From: a virus
Length of the DNA: 29,402 nt
Strand: one strand, 5' to 3'
Virus record (IMG/VR): IMGVR_UViG_3300020404_000607
Location: 1 to 29,402 of that record
Within the stretch, counting starts at the first letter, position 1; each line of letters opens with the position of its first letter. Shown in pieces: positions 14,795 through 24,013 of the stretch. The notes under the pieces were generated by a model. It worked only from the letters and a program-made list of their open reading frames with translations, was not told the origin of the DNA and ran no database searches. Position numbers and translations under genes: made by a program.

Positions 14795-16042
14795 TTAACC
14801 TAGTGCAATTGCCTGAGCAATAGCAAAAGCATTTGTGGCCGCACCTGTCGTAGTGATTAGTGTTCCTGTCTCATTTGGTATTGTAACAGTTCTATCTGCT
14901 GTTGGGTCTACAACTGTTAATGTAGTCTCATGTGCGTCAGCAGTTGCACCTTCAAATACGATACTTGAGTCTGTTAAAGACAAGTTAGTCGCAGTTAAAT
15001 TTGTAATAGTAGGTGAGTTTAAAGTTGGACTTGTCAAAGTTTTATTTGTCAAAGTCTGTGTTCCTGTTAATGTTACAACTGTACTATCAAGTGCAAGTGT
15101 TACTGTATTACTTGAGCCTGAACTGTCAATACCAGTACCACCAGCAACGGTTAGTGTCTCACTATCTAAATCAATCGCAATAGTTCCACTATCAGTTGTA
15201 ATGTCTAAATCTTGAGCAGTTATAGTTGCATCAACATATGCCTTAATACTTTGTTGCGAAGCAGCTTTTGTGGCAGAATTAGATGCCATATTATCTTCAT
15301 CAAGAAAGGCAGTTCCTGAAAGAGCAGTATTTAAAACACCACTATTAATTACAGGACTTGTTAAAGTTTTATTCGTTAATGTTTGAGAACCTGTTAGAGT
15401 TGTTATGGTTGAATCAATTGCAAGTGTTATTGTGTTGCCTGAACCTGAACTATCTAATCCTGTTCCACCAGCAATCGTCAATGTTTCACTATCAAGGTCA
15501 ATTGCAATCGTGCCACTATCTGAAGTTACATCTAAATCTTGAGCAGTAATTTGAGCATCAACATATGCTTTGATTGATTGTTGAGATGCTAACTTTGTTG
15601 CACTATTAGAATCCATACCGTCTTCATCTAAAAATGCAGTTCCTGAAAAAGCAGTATTAAAAACACCACTTGTAATAACTGGTGCAGTTAAAGTTTTATT
15701 TGTAAGCGTTTCAGTTGCATCTACTACAGAAACAGTACCAGACGCATCTGGAAAAGTAATTGTTCTATCAGCAGTTGGGTCAGATACTTGTATTGTTGTT
15801 TCGTGTGCATCATCTGTATCGCCTTCAAAAACTATTTTAGTTTCGAATATTGAAGTACCTGCTTTCAGAGCAGCAATTTCTGTATTCATTGCAACGACAG
15901 CTTCTACAATATCTGTAGATGAAGCAATTGTGCCACTTGCACTTGTTAGGCTCGAAATATCTCCAACATCAGCCGCTGTCAGATTATAAGTCTGTCTAAA
16001 AGTTTCTAGTGTATCTGTTACTGCTACGGTTCTATCTGCCAT
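14795..16042 (-). CDS. Repeat-built structural protein (415 residues), paralog of the upstream gene
   Basis: The N-terminus MADRTVAVTDTLETFRQTYN and following DVGDISSLTSASG (about 26-37) match the upstream 417-residue protein. Two tandem 109-residue units (110-218 and 219-327) each contain TLTNKTLT, SGTAFLDED, NSATKxASQQSIKAYVD, AQDLD and IDLDSETLTxAGGTG. A third partial TLTNKTLT follows at 330. The unit is flanked on both sides by the module VFEGxTxDAHETTxxVxDPTADRT (71-94 and 362-385). The C-terminus NAFAIAQAIALG matches the signature seen in two other proteins here. This mosaic make-up is typical of phage fibre proteins that evolve by module shuffling. AGGATAAATA precedes the ATG, 13 bases after the previous stop. 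Confidence 0.75.
   Translation of the reverse strand: MADRTVAVTDTLETFRQTYNLTAADVGDISSLTSASGTIASSTDIVEAVVAMNTEIAALKAGTSIFETKIVFEGDTDDAHETTIQVSDPTADRTITFPDASGTVSVVDATETLTNKTLTAPVITSGVFNTAFSGTAFLDEDGMDSNSATKLASQQSIKAYVDAQITAQDLDVTSDSGTIAIDLDSETLTIAGGTGLDSSGSGNTITLAIDSTITTLTGSQTLTNKTLTSPVINSGVLNTALSGTAFLDEDNMASNSATKAASQQSIKAYVDATITAQDLDITTDSGTIAIDLDSETLTVAGGTGIDSSGSSNTVTLALDSTVVTLTGTQTLTNKTLTSPTLNSPTITNLTATNLSLTDSSIVFEGATADAHETTLTVVDPTADRTVTIPNETGTLITTTGAATNAFAIAQAIALG
15062..15715 (-). repeat. Two tandem 327-bp in-frame repeats
   Basis: These encode residues 110-218 and 219-327 of the 415-residue protein and are strongly similar at the protein level, with identical stretches such as SGTIAIDLDSETLT. 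Related units of 330 bp occur in the next gene (16320-16979), giving four copies of the same module within 2 kb. Confidence 0.88.
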
Positions 16043-16055
16043 ACTACTATTTATC

Positions 16056-17309
16056 CTATCCTAATGCTATCGCAAATGAAGTTGACTTACCCTTAGTTAC
16101 ATGGGTTGCTGTTGTTGCTAATGTCATATCTGTATTTGGTATTGTGATTACATTGTCTTGTGTAGGTTCTTCACAATCTAAAGTTGTCTCAAAATCATTT
16201 GATGTAGAACCTTCAATTATAATTCTTTCACCTACGTTTAATCCACTTACAGTACCAGATGATAATGTGAACGCACTAACGACTGGTTCTGTAAATGTTT
16301 TATTTGTTAATGTTTGTGACGCTGTCGTTATTGCAATAGTCGAATCAACGGCAACTGTCAACGTATTACCTGTAGCACTTGAATCTAGTCCTGTGCCTCC
16401 TGAAACAGTTAATGTTTCACTATCTAAATCAATATTTAATGCCCCACCACTATCGGCTGCAAAATCTAAATCTTGAGCAGTTGTCTGAGCATCAACATAC
16501 GCCTTAATACTTTGTTGTGAAGCCAATTTTGTTGCACTATTAGAATCTAAATCATCTTCATCAAGAAAAGCAGTTCCACTTATTGCTGTATTTAAAACAG
16601 CACTAGTTAATGTGGGAGTTGTTAAAGTTTTATTTGTTAGTGTTTGTGTTCCTGTTAAAGTTGTTACAGTTGAATCAATAGCAAAAGTTGCTGTATTACT
16701 TGTAGCACTTGAATCTATTCCTGTACCACCTGCAAGTGTTAATGTTTCACTATCTAAATCTATACTTTGTTCTGTACCACTATCTGGTGCAATATCTAAA
16801 TCTTGGGCAGTTAAATTAGTATCAACGTATGCCTTAATACTTTGTTGTGTTGCAGCCTTTGTAGCAGAATTAGATGCAAAATTATCTTCGTCTAATACGG
16901 CACTACCACTTGCACCTGTATTTAAAACAGCACTTGTTATTGTAGGTGTTGTTATTGTTTTATTTGTATATGTTTGTGACGCAGTTATTACTGCCATTTC
17001 ACCACTAGCGTCTGGTAAAGTAAATGTTCTATCTGCTGTTGGGTCAGTTACAACAAGAGATGTTTCAAATGCATCATCTGTAGCACCTTCAAAAATTAAA
17101 CCGTCACCACTAAAAATGTGAGAGTCAGTTGATATAGTTGTTAAGTCAGGATTCAATAATACAATTGCTTCGACAACATCTGTTGCACTTGCAATAATAC
17201 CACTTGCATCTGTAATACCTGAAATATCTCCTATGTCTTCAGCAGTACCATTAAATTCAAATCTAAATTTATTTAATGTATCACCCGCTGATATATTTCT
17301 ATCTGCCAT
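16056..17309 (-). CDS. Repeat-built structural protein (417 residues)
   Basis: The layout is that of its downstream paralog: a shared N-terminal domain (DIGDISGITDASG, about 26-38), a LIFEGATDDAFETSLVVTDP module (71-90), two 110-residue repeats (111-220 and 221-330), a third partial repeat start at 331 and a degenerate EGSTSNDFETTLDCEEPTQDN module (367-387). It ends in SFAIALG. Only one cysteine is present (C379). The ATG overlaps the end of the preceding small gene by 11 bases. Both paralogs keep the same order of parts, so the whole gene was duplicated rather than only the repeats. A fibre or baseplate-associated role is likely. Confidence 0.75.
   Translation of the reverse strand: MADRNISAGDTLNKFRFEFNGTAEDIGDISGITDASGIIASATDVVEAIVLLNPDLTTISTDSHIFSGDGLIFEGATDDAFETSLVVTDPTADRTFTLPDASGEMAVITASQTYTNKTITTPTITSAVLNTGASGSAVLDEDNFASNSATKAATQQSIKAYVDTNLTAQDLDIAPDSGTEQSIDLDSETLTLAGGTGIDSSATSNTATFAIDSTVTTLTGTQTLTNKTLTTPTLTSAVLNTAISGTAFLDEDDLDSNSATKLASQQSIKAYVDAQTTAQDLDFAADSGGALNIDLDSETLTVSGGTGLDSSATGNTLTVAVDSTIAITTASQTLTNKTFTEPVVSAFTLSSGTVSGLNVGERIIIEGSTSNDFETTLDCEEPTQDNVITIPNTDMTLATTATHVTKGKSTSFAIALG
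16320..16979 (-). repeat. Two tandem 330-bp in-frame repeats
   Basis: These encode residues 111-220 and 221-330 of the 417-residue protein, with TNKT at 115 and 225, LDEDxxxSNSATK and QQSIKAYVD in both. They are homologous to the pair in the downstream paralog. Confidence 0.88.
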
Positions 17310-17529
17310 TTGACATACCCACTAGTAAGTTTTTTATTTCTCTCATTTCATTTCTTAATTCATTTACTTCACGAACTATTTCTCTTACTTCATCATCTTT
17401 TTCTTTTTGTTTTGCTTTTCTTGCCATATACTTTGCATAGGCATCTGAATCAGTATTAATGATTGCTTGAGATTTTAAATCTCTAACTAAGTTTGTGTGG
17501 CCTTCGACCTTTGCGATATCTCTACTCAT
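17299..17529 (-). CDS. Small conserved coiled-coil protein of T4-like marine phages
   Basis: With the ATG at 17529 the protein has 76 residues and starts SRDIAKVEGHTNLVRDLKSQ, a start I recognise from small proteins next to the gp10-like gene in marine T4-like phages. A longer reading from TTG at 17550 would extend 17 bases into the end of the preceding gene and seems less natural, although the ATG lacks a clear ribosome binding site. The middle part AYAKYMARKAKQKEKDDEV and the end REVNELRNEMREIKNLLVGM form a heptad-like helix. Function is unknown; its position suggests a baseplate or assembly role. Confidence 0.72.
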   Translation of the reverse strand: MSRDIAKVEGHTNLVRDLKSQAIINTDSDAYAKYMARKAKQKEKDDEVREIVREVNELRNEMREIKNLLVGMSNGR

Positions 17530-17533
17530 AAAA

Positions 17534-20500
17534 TTAAACTGCCAGAGCAATTCCTCGTAAATCTTTCACTCTAGGTGGGTAAGAACTAACTGTACCCTTT
17601 AGAACTATTTTTAATTGGAAAGATGTAAACGTAGGTAAATCACTCACACTATATTGATGTTCTTTAAATGTACTATTGTCGTCTGTTGGTGTAACAGCCG
17701 TATCAGGAGAACCATCATCATTAAATGGTGTCCAGACTAATTCTTTTATGTTTCTAGCGTCATCAGCTGCACTTGTTCTAAAATACATTTCAACTTCAGA
17801 AGTTGAAGGAACATAAGCAGATAATCGAATATCTAATGCAGTTGAGTCATTAATTAATTTAACTGGTCTTGTTACATATTTTGCAGAAGAACTACCGCCA
17901 CTTTTTGCAGTATCAGCAACAAAATCTGGTGTAGTTCCTTCAACAGGATTATATAAATGATTTCGTATTAAGTGAGTACTTAATCTAGTTGTATCAACTA
18001 CAGGTGATAAATTTTCAGCAGTTGAGTCTATCGTAATATCTAAATTTAAAGATTTACCACCAGACATCTCGTTAGTTTCATTGATTGCAGAAGCAACAAG
18101 TTTAGGTCCTGTAAAGTAATAATCTTCATTTAATTCTACTGCCACTTTATCAGAAGCAGTTGTTAAAGTAAATTCTGTTTCAGTTCCTTCTAGTGTTTTA
18201 CCAGTTGTTGCTCTTAATGTAGCACCAATCGTTGTATTTGGTGGTTGAATAACACCTGCAACTGGTTGAATTACATCATATAAAATGTTTCTTGTTGCAG
18301 TAACAGTAGCACCACCAACATCACCTAATGCAGTAGCAAAATCAGAGTTCTGTGCTGTAATTACATAACTATGCATTTTAATATCTGAGATAGATGTATA
18401 TGTGCCATTAATATTTGTTGAAGCAACACCATTGTAAGTACCAGAAGCGATACCAGCAATTGTTACATTGTTTGATGTGCCATGCATACCATGATTTCTA
18501 TGAGTTACTCTTAATGCAGTAGTGCCTATTGTTGCACCACTAGTATGAGTGGCCTCTGTTGTAGAATTTGCACCACGAGTGACGCCGGTCAATGAAGTTG
18601 CAGTTTTTCCTGTATATGTCATTTGTTCAGAATCAATCAATATTGTTCCTGAAGTAGGAAATTGTTTTGTACTAACTACATCAATTTCAGTTTCACTATC
18701 ATCTAATCCTTCATTTAAAGTACCTGTAATTGTTGTTATAGGATTTAGTCTTAATGTTTTAGTTGGTAATTCATCATTAACAAGATGAACAGTACCAGAA
18801 GTGTTTGTTGTAAATGAAGCACGATTAATTTTAAATTTAACATCTTCGTTTTGGTCAGCAGTCCATGTAGAAGCATTTTGTGATTTAAACATACTTCCAA
18901 GATATGGTTGTTGTGAAATTAATCTTGCACCATCTAGAGTTGTTTGTCCTAGTCTTGAAGTGTACATTGTGTATTCGTCTGTATTTGATAATACACAGAA
19001 AGCGTATTCAATACCATTTTGTAAGAATACAGGACTAGGGAAAGTAAATTTTGTGGCCGTAGAAGCATCAGTTGATGTACTAATGTCAGCGGCATCAACA
19101 GTTACCTCAGCAAATGGTACAACTGTTGTTGTTGGATAACCATTTACCATTGTTCTAATTTGAGTCGTTACAGGTATTGTACTTGATTTACTTGCAAAGA
19201 AAACTTCAATACTAGTTACATATATGCCGTCTACTTGGTCAACTAAGAATGATTGACAAACTGGGTCGGACCAACCGCCACGTGTTTCTCTCACTACCCT
19301 TGTACCAATTGCACCTGTTATTTGGTCTGTGTCTGTAGCAGTTACTCTTTGTACTTGTGCTTCTCTTGTTGATATTACTGTTCCTTGAACTGTTTGAACT
19401 AAACCTTTTGCCGTGTAGTCTGATTCAGCTGATGTAGTTACAAGTCCTTCTACTTTTGAATTTGTTGAACTTGAAGTTAATCTAAATGTTCTTGTACCTA
19501 CTCTCCATCTTGGATTTGCGTCAACTGTTGATGTTGGTAAAGCAAATACACCTGTGGCAGTACCAACAGCGTTAGTTGTTAAAGCTGCACCTGCTGTTGA
19601 GCCTGTTGGTGTTACATATGCAGATATATCTACACCATCAAAGAAAGGATAAATTCTAGTATCAGGTTTCATACCTTTCGCAGTAAATGAAATATCTTTC
19701 GCTCTTATAAATGTTGCAAAGGCAACTTGTACTACTCTATTACCAATATTTGTATTTCTTAATCCACCAGGAATTAAAGATGTTCTTATACCTGTTCTTG
19801 TTCTATTATTAACTTCTTGTGTTCTGACAGTTGTTGTATCTACACGTCTACGACCTCTTCCTCTTTCCCAACGAGATGATGTTGATTCGGTACCAGCAAC
19901 ATCAACACTTGTCCAGTTATTGTTCCATTCATTCCATACAGTACCTAAATTTAATTCTCGTACAGCTTCCCCAGCCGTATCTGTCAATGTGTCAAATATA
20001 CTAGGAATTTCAATTGTCATTTCAGGAAGTGTTTCTGTTTCCATCCAATCATCTTGGTCGGGTGTTAAAACAACTTGTCCAGTAAATGATATAACATCAT
20101 ATGGATTTAAGTTGACAACTGTACTAGCATATTGTTGTTCTATTTCTGTTATTTCAGTATAAGGTAAAGTAATTAAGTCACCAGTTTTTTGATAACCGTT
20201 TGTTGTTCTAATAGCATCTGTCATTGCAGTACTATTTTCTAATGAAGAATCTGCTTCTATTAGATTACTATTATCCATATGGTGAGAAGGTCTTAATTCT
20301 CCTGCAGCCATATCCATAGATATAGAATAATCATTATCAGAAACATCTCCAATGCCATGACCAGTAAAGTTATCTACAATGAAACCATTTTTAAATCTAT
20401 CAAATCCATCAGCGTCTTGTATCTGTAAAGATTTGGCGTCTTGTTCTAACAAGTTTAATTGAGTGTAGAATTCAACACTTTCTATTCTCTTATGTAGACC

Positions 20501-23500
20501 ACCAATATCTCTCATGGTGTATCTTCTATTATCAATTGCTTTTATTTCTATATCAGAGGTATTAAAAGTAAATGCAGGTATAAACGCATCATATAAATGT
20601 ATTGCATCTTTTAATGTTTCACCAAATGCTGGTTCTATTGCAGAAGCACCTCTAACTACTACAAATTGACCTTTTGATGATAAATAAACTCTTGCCCTAT
20701 TTGAAAGGTAATATTCTAAGTCAGCAGTTACATCGGTATTAATTTTCATAAACTCGATTGCTGAAGCGCCTGTGCCATCAAAAGACCTATCAATATCACC
20801 AGAATTAATAGTAGAAGCATTATCTACTCTTGGTCTAAAGTCTAGACTATCTCTAAGAACAAAATCTTGACCTGTTGTGTCAGACGTATAATCAGGAATA
20901 TCTTTATATGCAAAACCAGAATAACTATCAACACTAAAGAAGTTACCAGCCCCATGTTCGAAGTAATCAAAATTAATTAATAGTCTTCCAGTTGGTGGTG
21001 ATTCCCCTGCTTTTAATTTTAATCTACCTATATCGTAAAAGTTATCTCTTTGTCCAGTATCTAATTCAAATCTTCTTGTAATATCTGTATCAGTTGTAGC
21101 TGCAGCTGTATCGAAATCAGCAGCCATAAAGACACTATTTAATTTATGAACATCTGCTTTTCCTAAACTAATAAAATCGTCTGTTGCAAGTGCAAGAGTA
21201 TCTACTGTTACAGTTTGTCCAGTTGTATTAGTTTTTGTTTTTGCACTAAGAACAGAGCCTGACATTGTTGCAGTAAGTTTAACTTTATGAGCATTGTATC
21301 CACTACCTAAATCTATTGTTAAAGTTTTACCTGTCGGAGAACCGGCAAGTGTAAAATCACTTCCTGTTGATAAAGATATGACATCTCCAGCAGCACCTGT
21401 AGTACCAGAACCTGTTGTCATGATTGTTAGTGTATAATCATTTTCACTAAACGCAGTAAATACTTCGTTAGTACCAGCAGTAAATGTAGCAGTACCAGAA
21501 CTTGAAAGGGTTGTTACGAACTGTCTACGGAATTTAAAACTTGTATCACTTAATCCAGAGTTGTCTCCAGTTAATAATGTTTTAACAACTTCATAAGGTA
21601 AACGAAATATTGAAGTATTTGTAATTGAGTCTTGAATTTTTGTTCTTTGTCTTACTAGTTCTCTAGATGTTGCAGTCGCAGTACTTAAATCACGAACTGT
21701 TTGTAATCTTGTGTTTGATTCAATGTTTTGTACAATTCTTGTAACTGAACTACCACCATCATCAATAAAATTGATTTGGTCGCCTATTTTTAATTCAGTT
21801 AAAAATTTAGTTCCAGAACCAACTAACACGTCATCTTGGTCAGCAGGATTTTCTAATCCTATAGCAACTACTAAATCACCAGTTTCAGTTTCATCTTCTA
21901 ATATTATTGAATCTTCAGAGTCAGCACCAGTTGCGTCTGTACCATCTAAGACGATACTACCAAAAGATGTAGAAGGATTAACTGTTGTAACAACTCCAGA
22001 TAATGTTGTGTTTTCACCAAAGACTGAATCTAATGAAACGTTGGAAGTATATGTTGGACTTCCTGCCATTGAAATACCTTTAGTTTGACCAAAATCTTTT
22101 TCTTCAAAACCTTTACACCCTAATGAATCAAATTGTACTGTTCCTGTTCTAGAGTTTGTCGGTGCAGTAATTGTTTCGCCTCCAACAAATTCTCCTTGTA
22201 AATCATTTAATACAATTGTTGTATGAACAACAGTACCACCAGATGTGTAAGCAGAAAAACCAGTTCCGTCAACAGGTTCAACTACAGTTGTTGCGGCTGT
22301 TTGAGCAGTAAATAATTCGAAAGTTGTTGCAGTAGCATTGTGAACAGTAAACGTACTGTTAATATCAGTCATGCCAGAAACACTACTAATTGTAACTTGT
22401 TGACCATCTGTAAAGTTATGACCACCAGACATTGAAACAACAACAGGATCCGCCTGAGTAGCACCTGTAACTGTTGCAGTACCTTCAGTTGAAATACTTT
22501 CTATAATACCAGTTGCACCTGAAGTGCCACCAGTTAGTTTATCACCAGTTGTTAATGCACCTGACATAGCACCATTTACATTTATGTGAGCAAACATTTC
22601 TATGTCAAATAAGAAGTGTTTAAATTTTACATCTTTTGTAGTGTCATTTGATAAATGAGATGTAGTTCCTGAATCAGGACTTACAGCAGTACCAGAGTTA
22701 AATTCAAATGCTCTAGTTTTTGCACGACCAATATCAAAGACATGAGCGAGAGAAGTACCAAATACAGTACCTCTTGTTGCATGTTTTGTATCTACTAGTC
22801 TTAAAGATTTATAATTTTCTACCTCACCAGATACAAAGTTAATATCAGGTGAACCAAAAACATTTTCAACATTGACAAAAGAACCTATATTATATCTTGT
22901 TGTAGCACCACTATCTGTTTCAAAATCTCTTGCCTTATCTACATCAACATAAGTTGTTCCTATTTTACTTATTTCATATCCATGAACATAAGCTTTTCCT
23001 TGAGAGAGACCAAATGCTAACTTATCGTCTGTAGCAGTATTACCATCATCGGAAGTAGTACCAGCTGCATAGATACCACGATTAGTTCCTGATAGTAAAT
23101 GTTCTCTAATATCTAATTCAAAATCATTTACAACATAGTTTCCTGATTCGTCAAAAGTTCTTCTTGCTAAAGTGTCTTCAAGAAACGTAGGGTCTCTAGG
23201 GTCAAAGGGTTTGTTTTGTATTTTGCCATCTTTTAATCTAAACAATTCTACAAAGTTAGAATCTTCAGTTGATGTTGTTGATAATTTTGTAAGGGTTAAA
23301 TTAATTTTAAATCTGTGAGCACCAGTTGCGTTCTCGTTTGATGAACCGGTTGCATTGTCTAATAAACTTGAATCGTCTGTTGATGTTGTAAAAGTTTCAT
23401 TTATTGTTAGACCAACACGATAACTTGGAGTATTTGTATACTTGTCTAGTGTAATTGTTTGTTTATCTACTTCAACAAAGAAACCATTTATGTAATAAGT

Positions 23501-24001
23501 ACCTGCTTCTATATGAGCTGCAGAACCTGTAGCACAAGTATTGACTACGGCAGTCTCGCCAGAAGAAACAGAACTTGTTAAAGGTTCACCATCAGTAAAT
23601 TTATCTGAAGCATTATCAGTACCAGAGTTTTTGTATTTAACAAATAGTGTATCTGGATCCGTACCATCAGTTCCAACGACAGCAACAACATCAGCAACTA
23701 CGCCAGATGTTCCGCCAGTTACATTACTGCCTACAAAGTTTGTTAATGTTCCTGTGAAAGAGGTTAATTTTACAGCATAGTAACTTAAATCGTAAACTGA
23801 TTCGCCAGGTATAACCATTGAACCATGTTTATAGATTGAGTCGCCAAGTTTCTCTATTTGGTTTTGTAATATTGTTTGTTGAGTTGTTAGTTCTCTCGCC
23901 TGAACAGCAAACGCTGGGCGATACATGACTCTATGAAATTTCTTTGATTCTGAAAAGTCATCATAATAAGGACTAACATTAAAATCAGTTTTTGATGGCA
24001 T
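17534..24001 (-). CDS. Giant DUF4815-type baseplate/tail-fibre protein (2155 residues)
   Basis: The N-terminus (FNVSPYYDDFSESKKFHRVMYRPAFAVQARELTTQQ, residues 7-42, then QNQIEKLGDSIYKHGSMVIPG) is the hallmark of the DUF4815 proteins that follow gp8 in marine T4-like phages, at the position of T4 gp9/gp10. Further parts are an E1-FCCH-like beta module (about 517-590; GGHNFTDGQQVTISSVSGMT), a DGTDxxGxxxxDSIILED phrase (686-703), an Arg-rich patch RGRGRRRV near residue 1380, and a beta-rich C-terminal third with SSTNSKVEG and CQSFLVDQVDGIYVTSIEVF. It is far longer than T4 gp10 (602 residues), so several functions are probably fused. It starts 12 bases after gp8 and probably links baseplate wedge and fibres. 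Confidence 0.82.
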   Translation of the reverse strand: MPSKTDFNVSPYYDDFSESKKFHRVMYRPAFAVQARELTTQQTILQNQIEKLGDSIYKHGSMVIPGESVYDLSYYAVKLTSFTGTLTNFVGSNVTGGTSGVVADVVAVVGTDGTDPDTLFVKYKNSGTDNASDKFTDGEPLTSSVSSGETAVVNTCATGSAAHIEAGTYYINGFFVEVDKQTITLDKYTNTPSYRVGLTINETFTTSTDDSSLLDNATGSSNENATGAHRFKINLTLTKLSTTSTEDSNFVELFRLKDGKIQNKPFDPRDPTFLEDTLARRTFDESGNYVVNDFELDIREHLLSGTNRGIYAAGTTSDDGNTATDDKLAFGLSQGKAYVHGYEISKIGTTYVDVDKARDFETDSGATTRYNIGSFVNVENVFGSPDINFVSGEVENYKSLRLVDTKHATRGTVFGTSLAHVFDIGRAKTRAFEFNSGTAVSPDSGTTSHLSNDTTKDVKFKHFLFDIEMFAHINVNGAMSGALTTGDKLTGGTSGATGIIESISTEGTATVTGATQADPVVVSMSGGHNFTDGQQVTISSVSGMTDINSTFTVHNATATTFELFTAQTAATTVVEPVDGTGFSAYTSGGTVVHTTIVLNDLQGEFVGGETITAPTNSRTGTVQFDSLGCKGFEEKDFGQTKGISMAGSPTYTSNVSLDSVFGENTTLSGVVTTVNPSTSFGSIVLDGTDATGADSEDSIILEDETETGDLVVAIGLENPADQDDVLVGSGTKFLTELKIGDQINFIDDGGSSVTRIVQNIESNTRLQTVRDLSTATATSRELVRQRTKIQDSITNTSIFRLPYEVVKTLLTGDNSGLSDTSFKFRRQFVTTLSSSGTATFTAGTNEVFTAFSENDYTLTIMTTGSGTTGAAGDVISLSTGSDFTLAGSPTGKTLTIDLGSGYNAHKVKLTATMSGSVLSAKTKTNTTGQTVTVDTLALATDDFISLGKADVHKLNSVFMAADFDTAAATTDTDITRRFELDTGQRDNFYDIGRLKLKAGESPPTGRLLINFDYFEHGAGNFFSVDSYSGFAYKDIPDYTSDTTGQDFVLRDSLDFRPRVDNASTINSGDIDRSFDGTGASAIEFMKINTDVTADLEYYLSNRARVYLSSKGQFVVVRGASAIEPAFGETLKDAIHLYDAFIPAFTFNTSDIEIKAIDNRRYTMRDIGGLHKRIESVEFYTQLNLLEQDAKSLQIQDADGFDRFKNGFIVDNFTGHGIGDVSDNDYSISMDMAAGELRPSHHMDNSNLIEADSSLENSTAMTDAIRTTNGYQKTGDLITLPYTEITEIEQQYASTVVNLNPYDVISFTGQVVLTPDQDDWMETETLPEMTIEIPSIFDTLTDTAGEAVRELNLGTVWNEWNNNWTSVDVAGTESTSSRWERGRGRRRVDTTTVRTQEVNNRTRTGIRTSLIPGGLRNTNIGNRVVQVAFATFIRAKDISFTAKGMKPDTRIYPFFDGVDISAYVTPTGSTAGAALTTNAVGTATGVFALPTSTVDANPRWRVGTRTFRLTSSSTNSKVEGLVTTSAESDYTAKGLVQTVQGTVISTREAQVQRVTATDTDQITGAIGTRVVRETRGGWSDPVCQSFLVDQVDGIYVTSIEVFFASKSSTIPVTTQIRTMVNGYPTTTVVPFAEVTVDAADISTSTDASTATKFTFPSPVFLQNGIEYAFCVLSNTDEYTMYTSRLGQTTLDGARLISQQPYLGSMFKSQNASTWTADQNEDVKFKINRASFTTNTSGTVHLVNDELPTKTLRLNPITTITGTLNEGLDDSETEIDVVSTKQFPTSGTILIDSEQMTYTGKTATSLTGVTRGANSTTEATHTSGATIGTTALRVTHRNHGMHGTSNNVTIAGIASGTYNGVASTNINGTYTSISDIKMHSYVITAQNSDFATALGDVGGATVTATRNILYDVIQPVAGVIQPPNTTIGATLRATTGKTLEGTETEFTLTTASDKVAVELNEDYYFTGPKLVASAINETNEMSGGKSLNLDITIDSTAENLSPVVDTTRLSTHLIRNHLYNPVEGTTPDFVADTAKSGGSSSAKYVTRPVKLINDSTALDIRLSAYVPSTSEVEMYFRTSAADDARNIKELVWTPFNDDGSPDTAVTPTDDNSTFKEHQYSVSDLPTFTSFQLKIVLKGTVSSYPPRVKDLRGIALAV

Positions 24002-24013
24002 TATATTCCTCTA

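Noticed and set aside
16048-16055. GATAAATA, near match to the late promoter, between the two repeat-built genes.
   Set aside because: It is only 5 bases from the ATG, so transcription would start at or after the start codon. It more likely includes the ribosome binding site AGGATAAATA.
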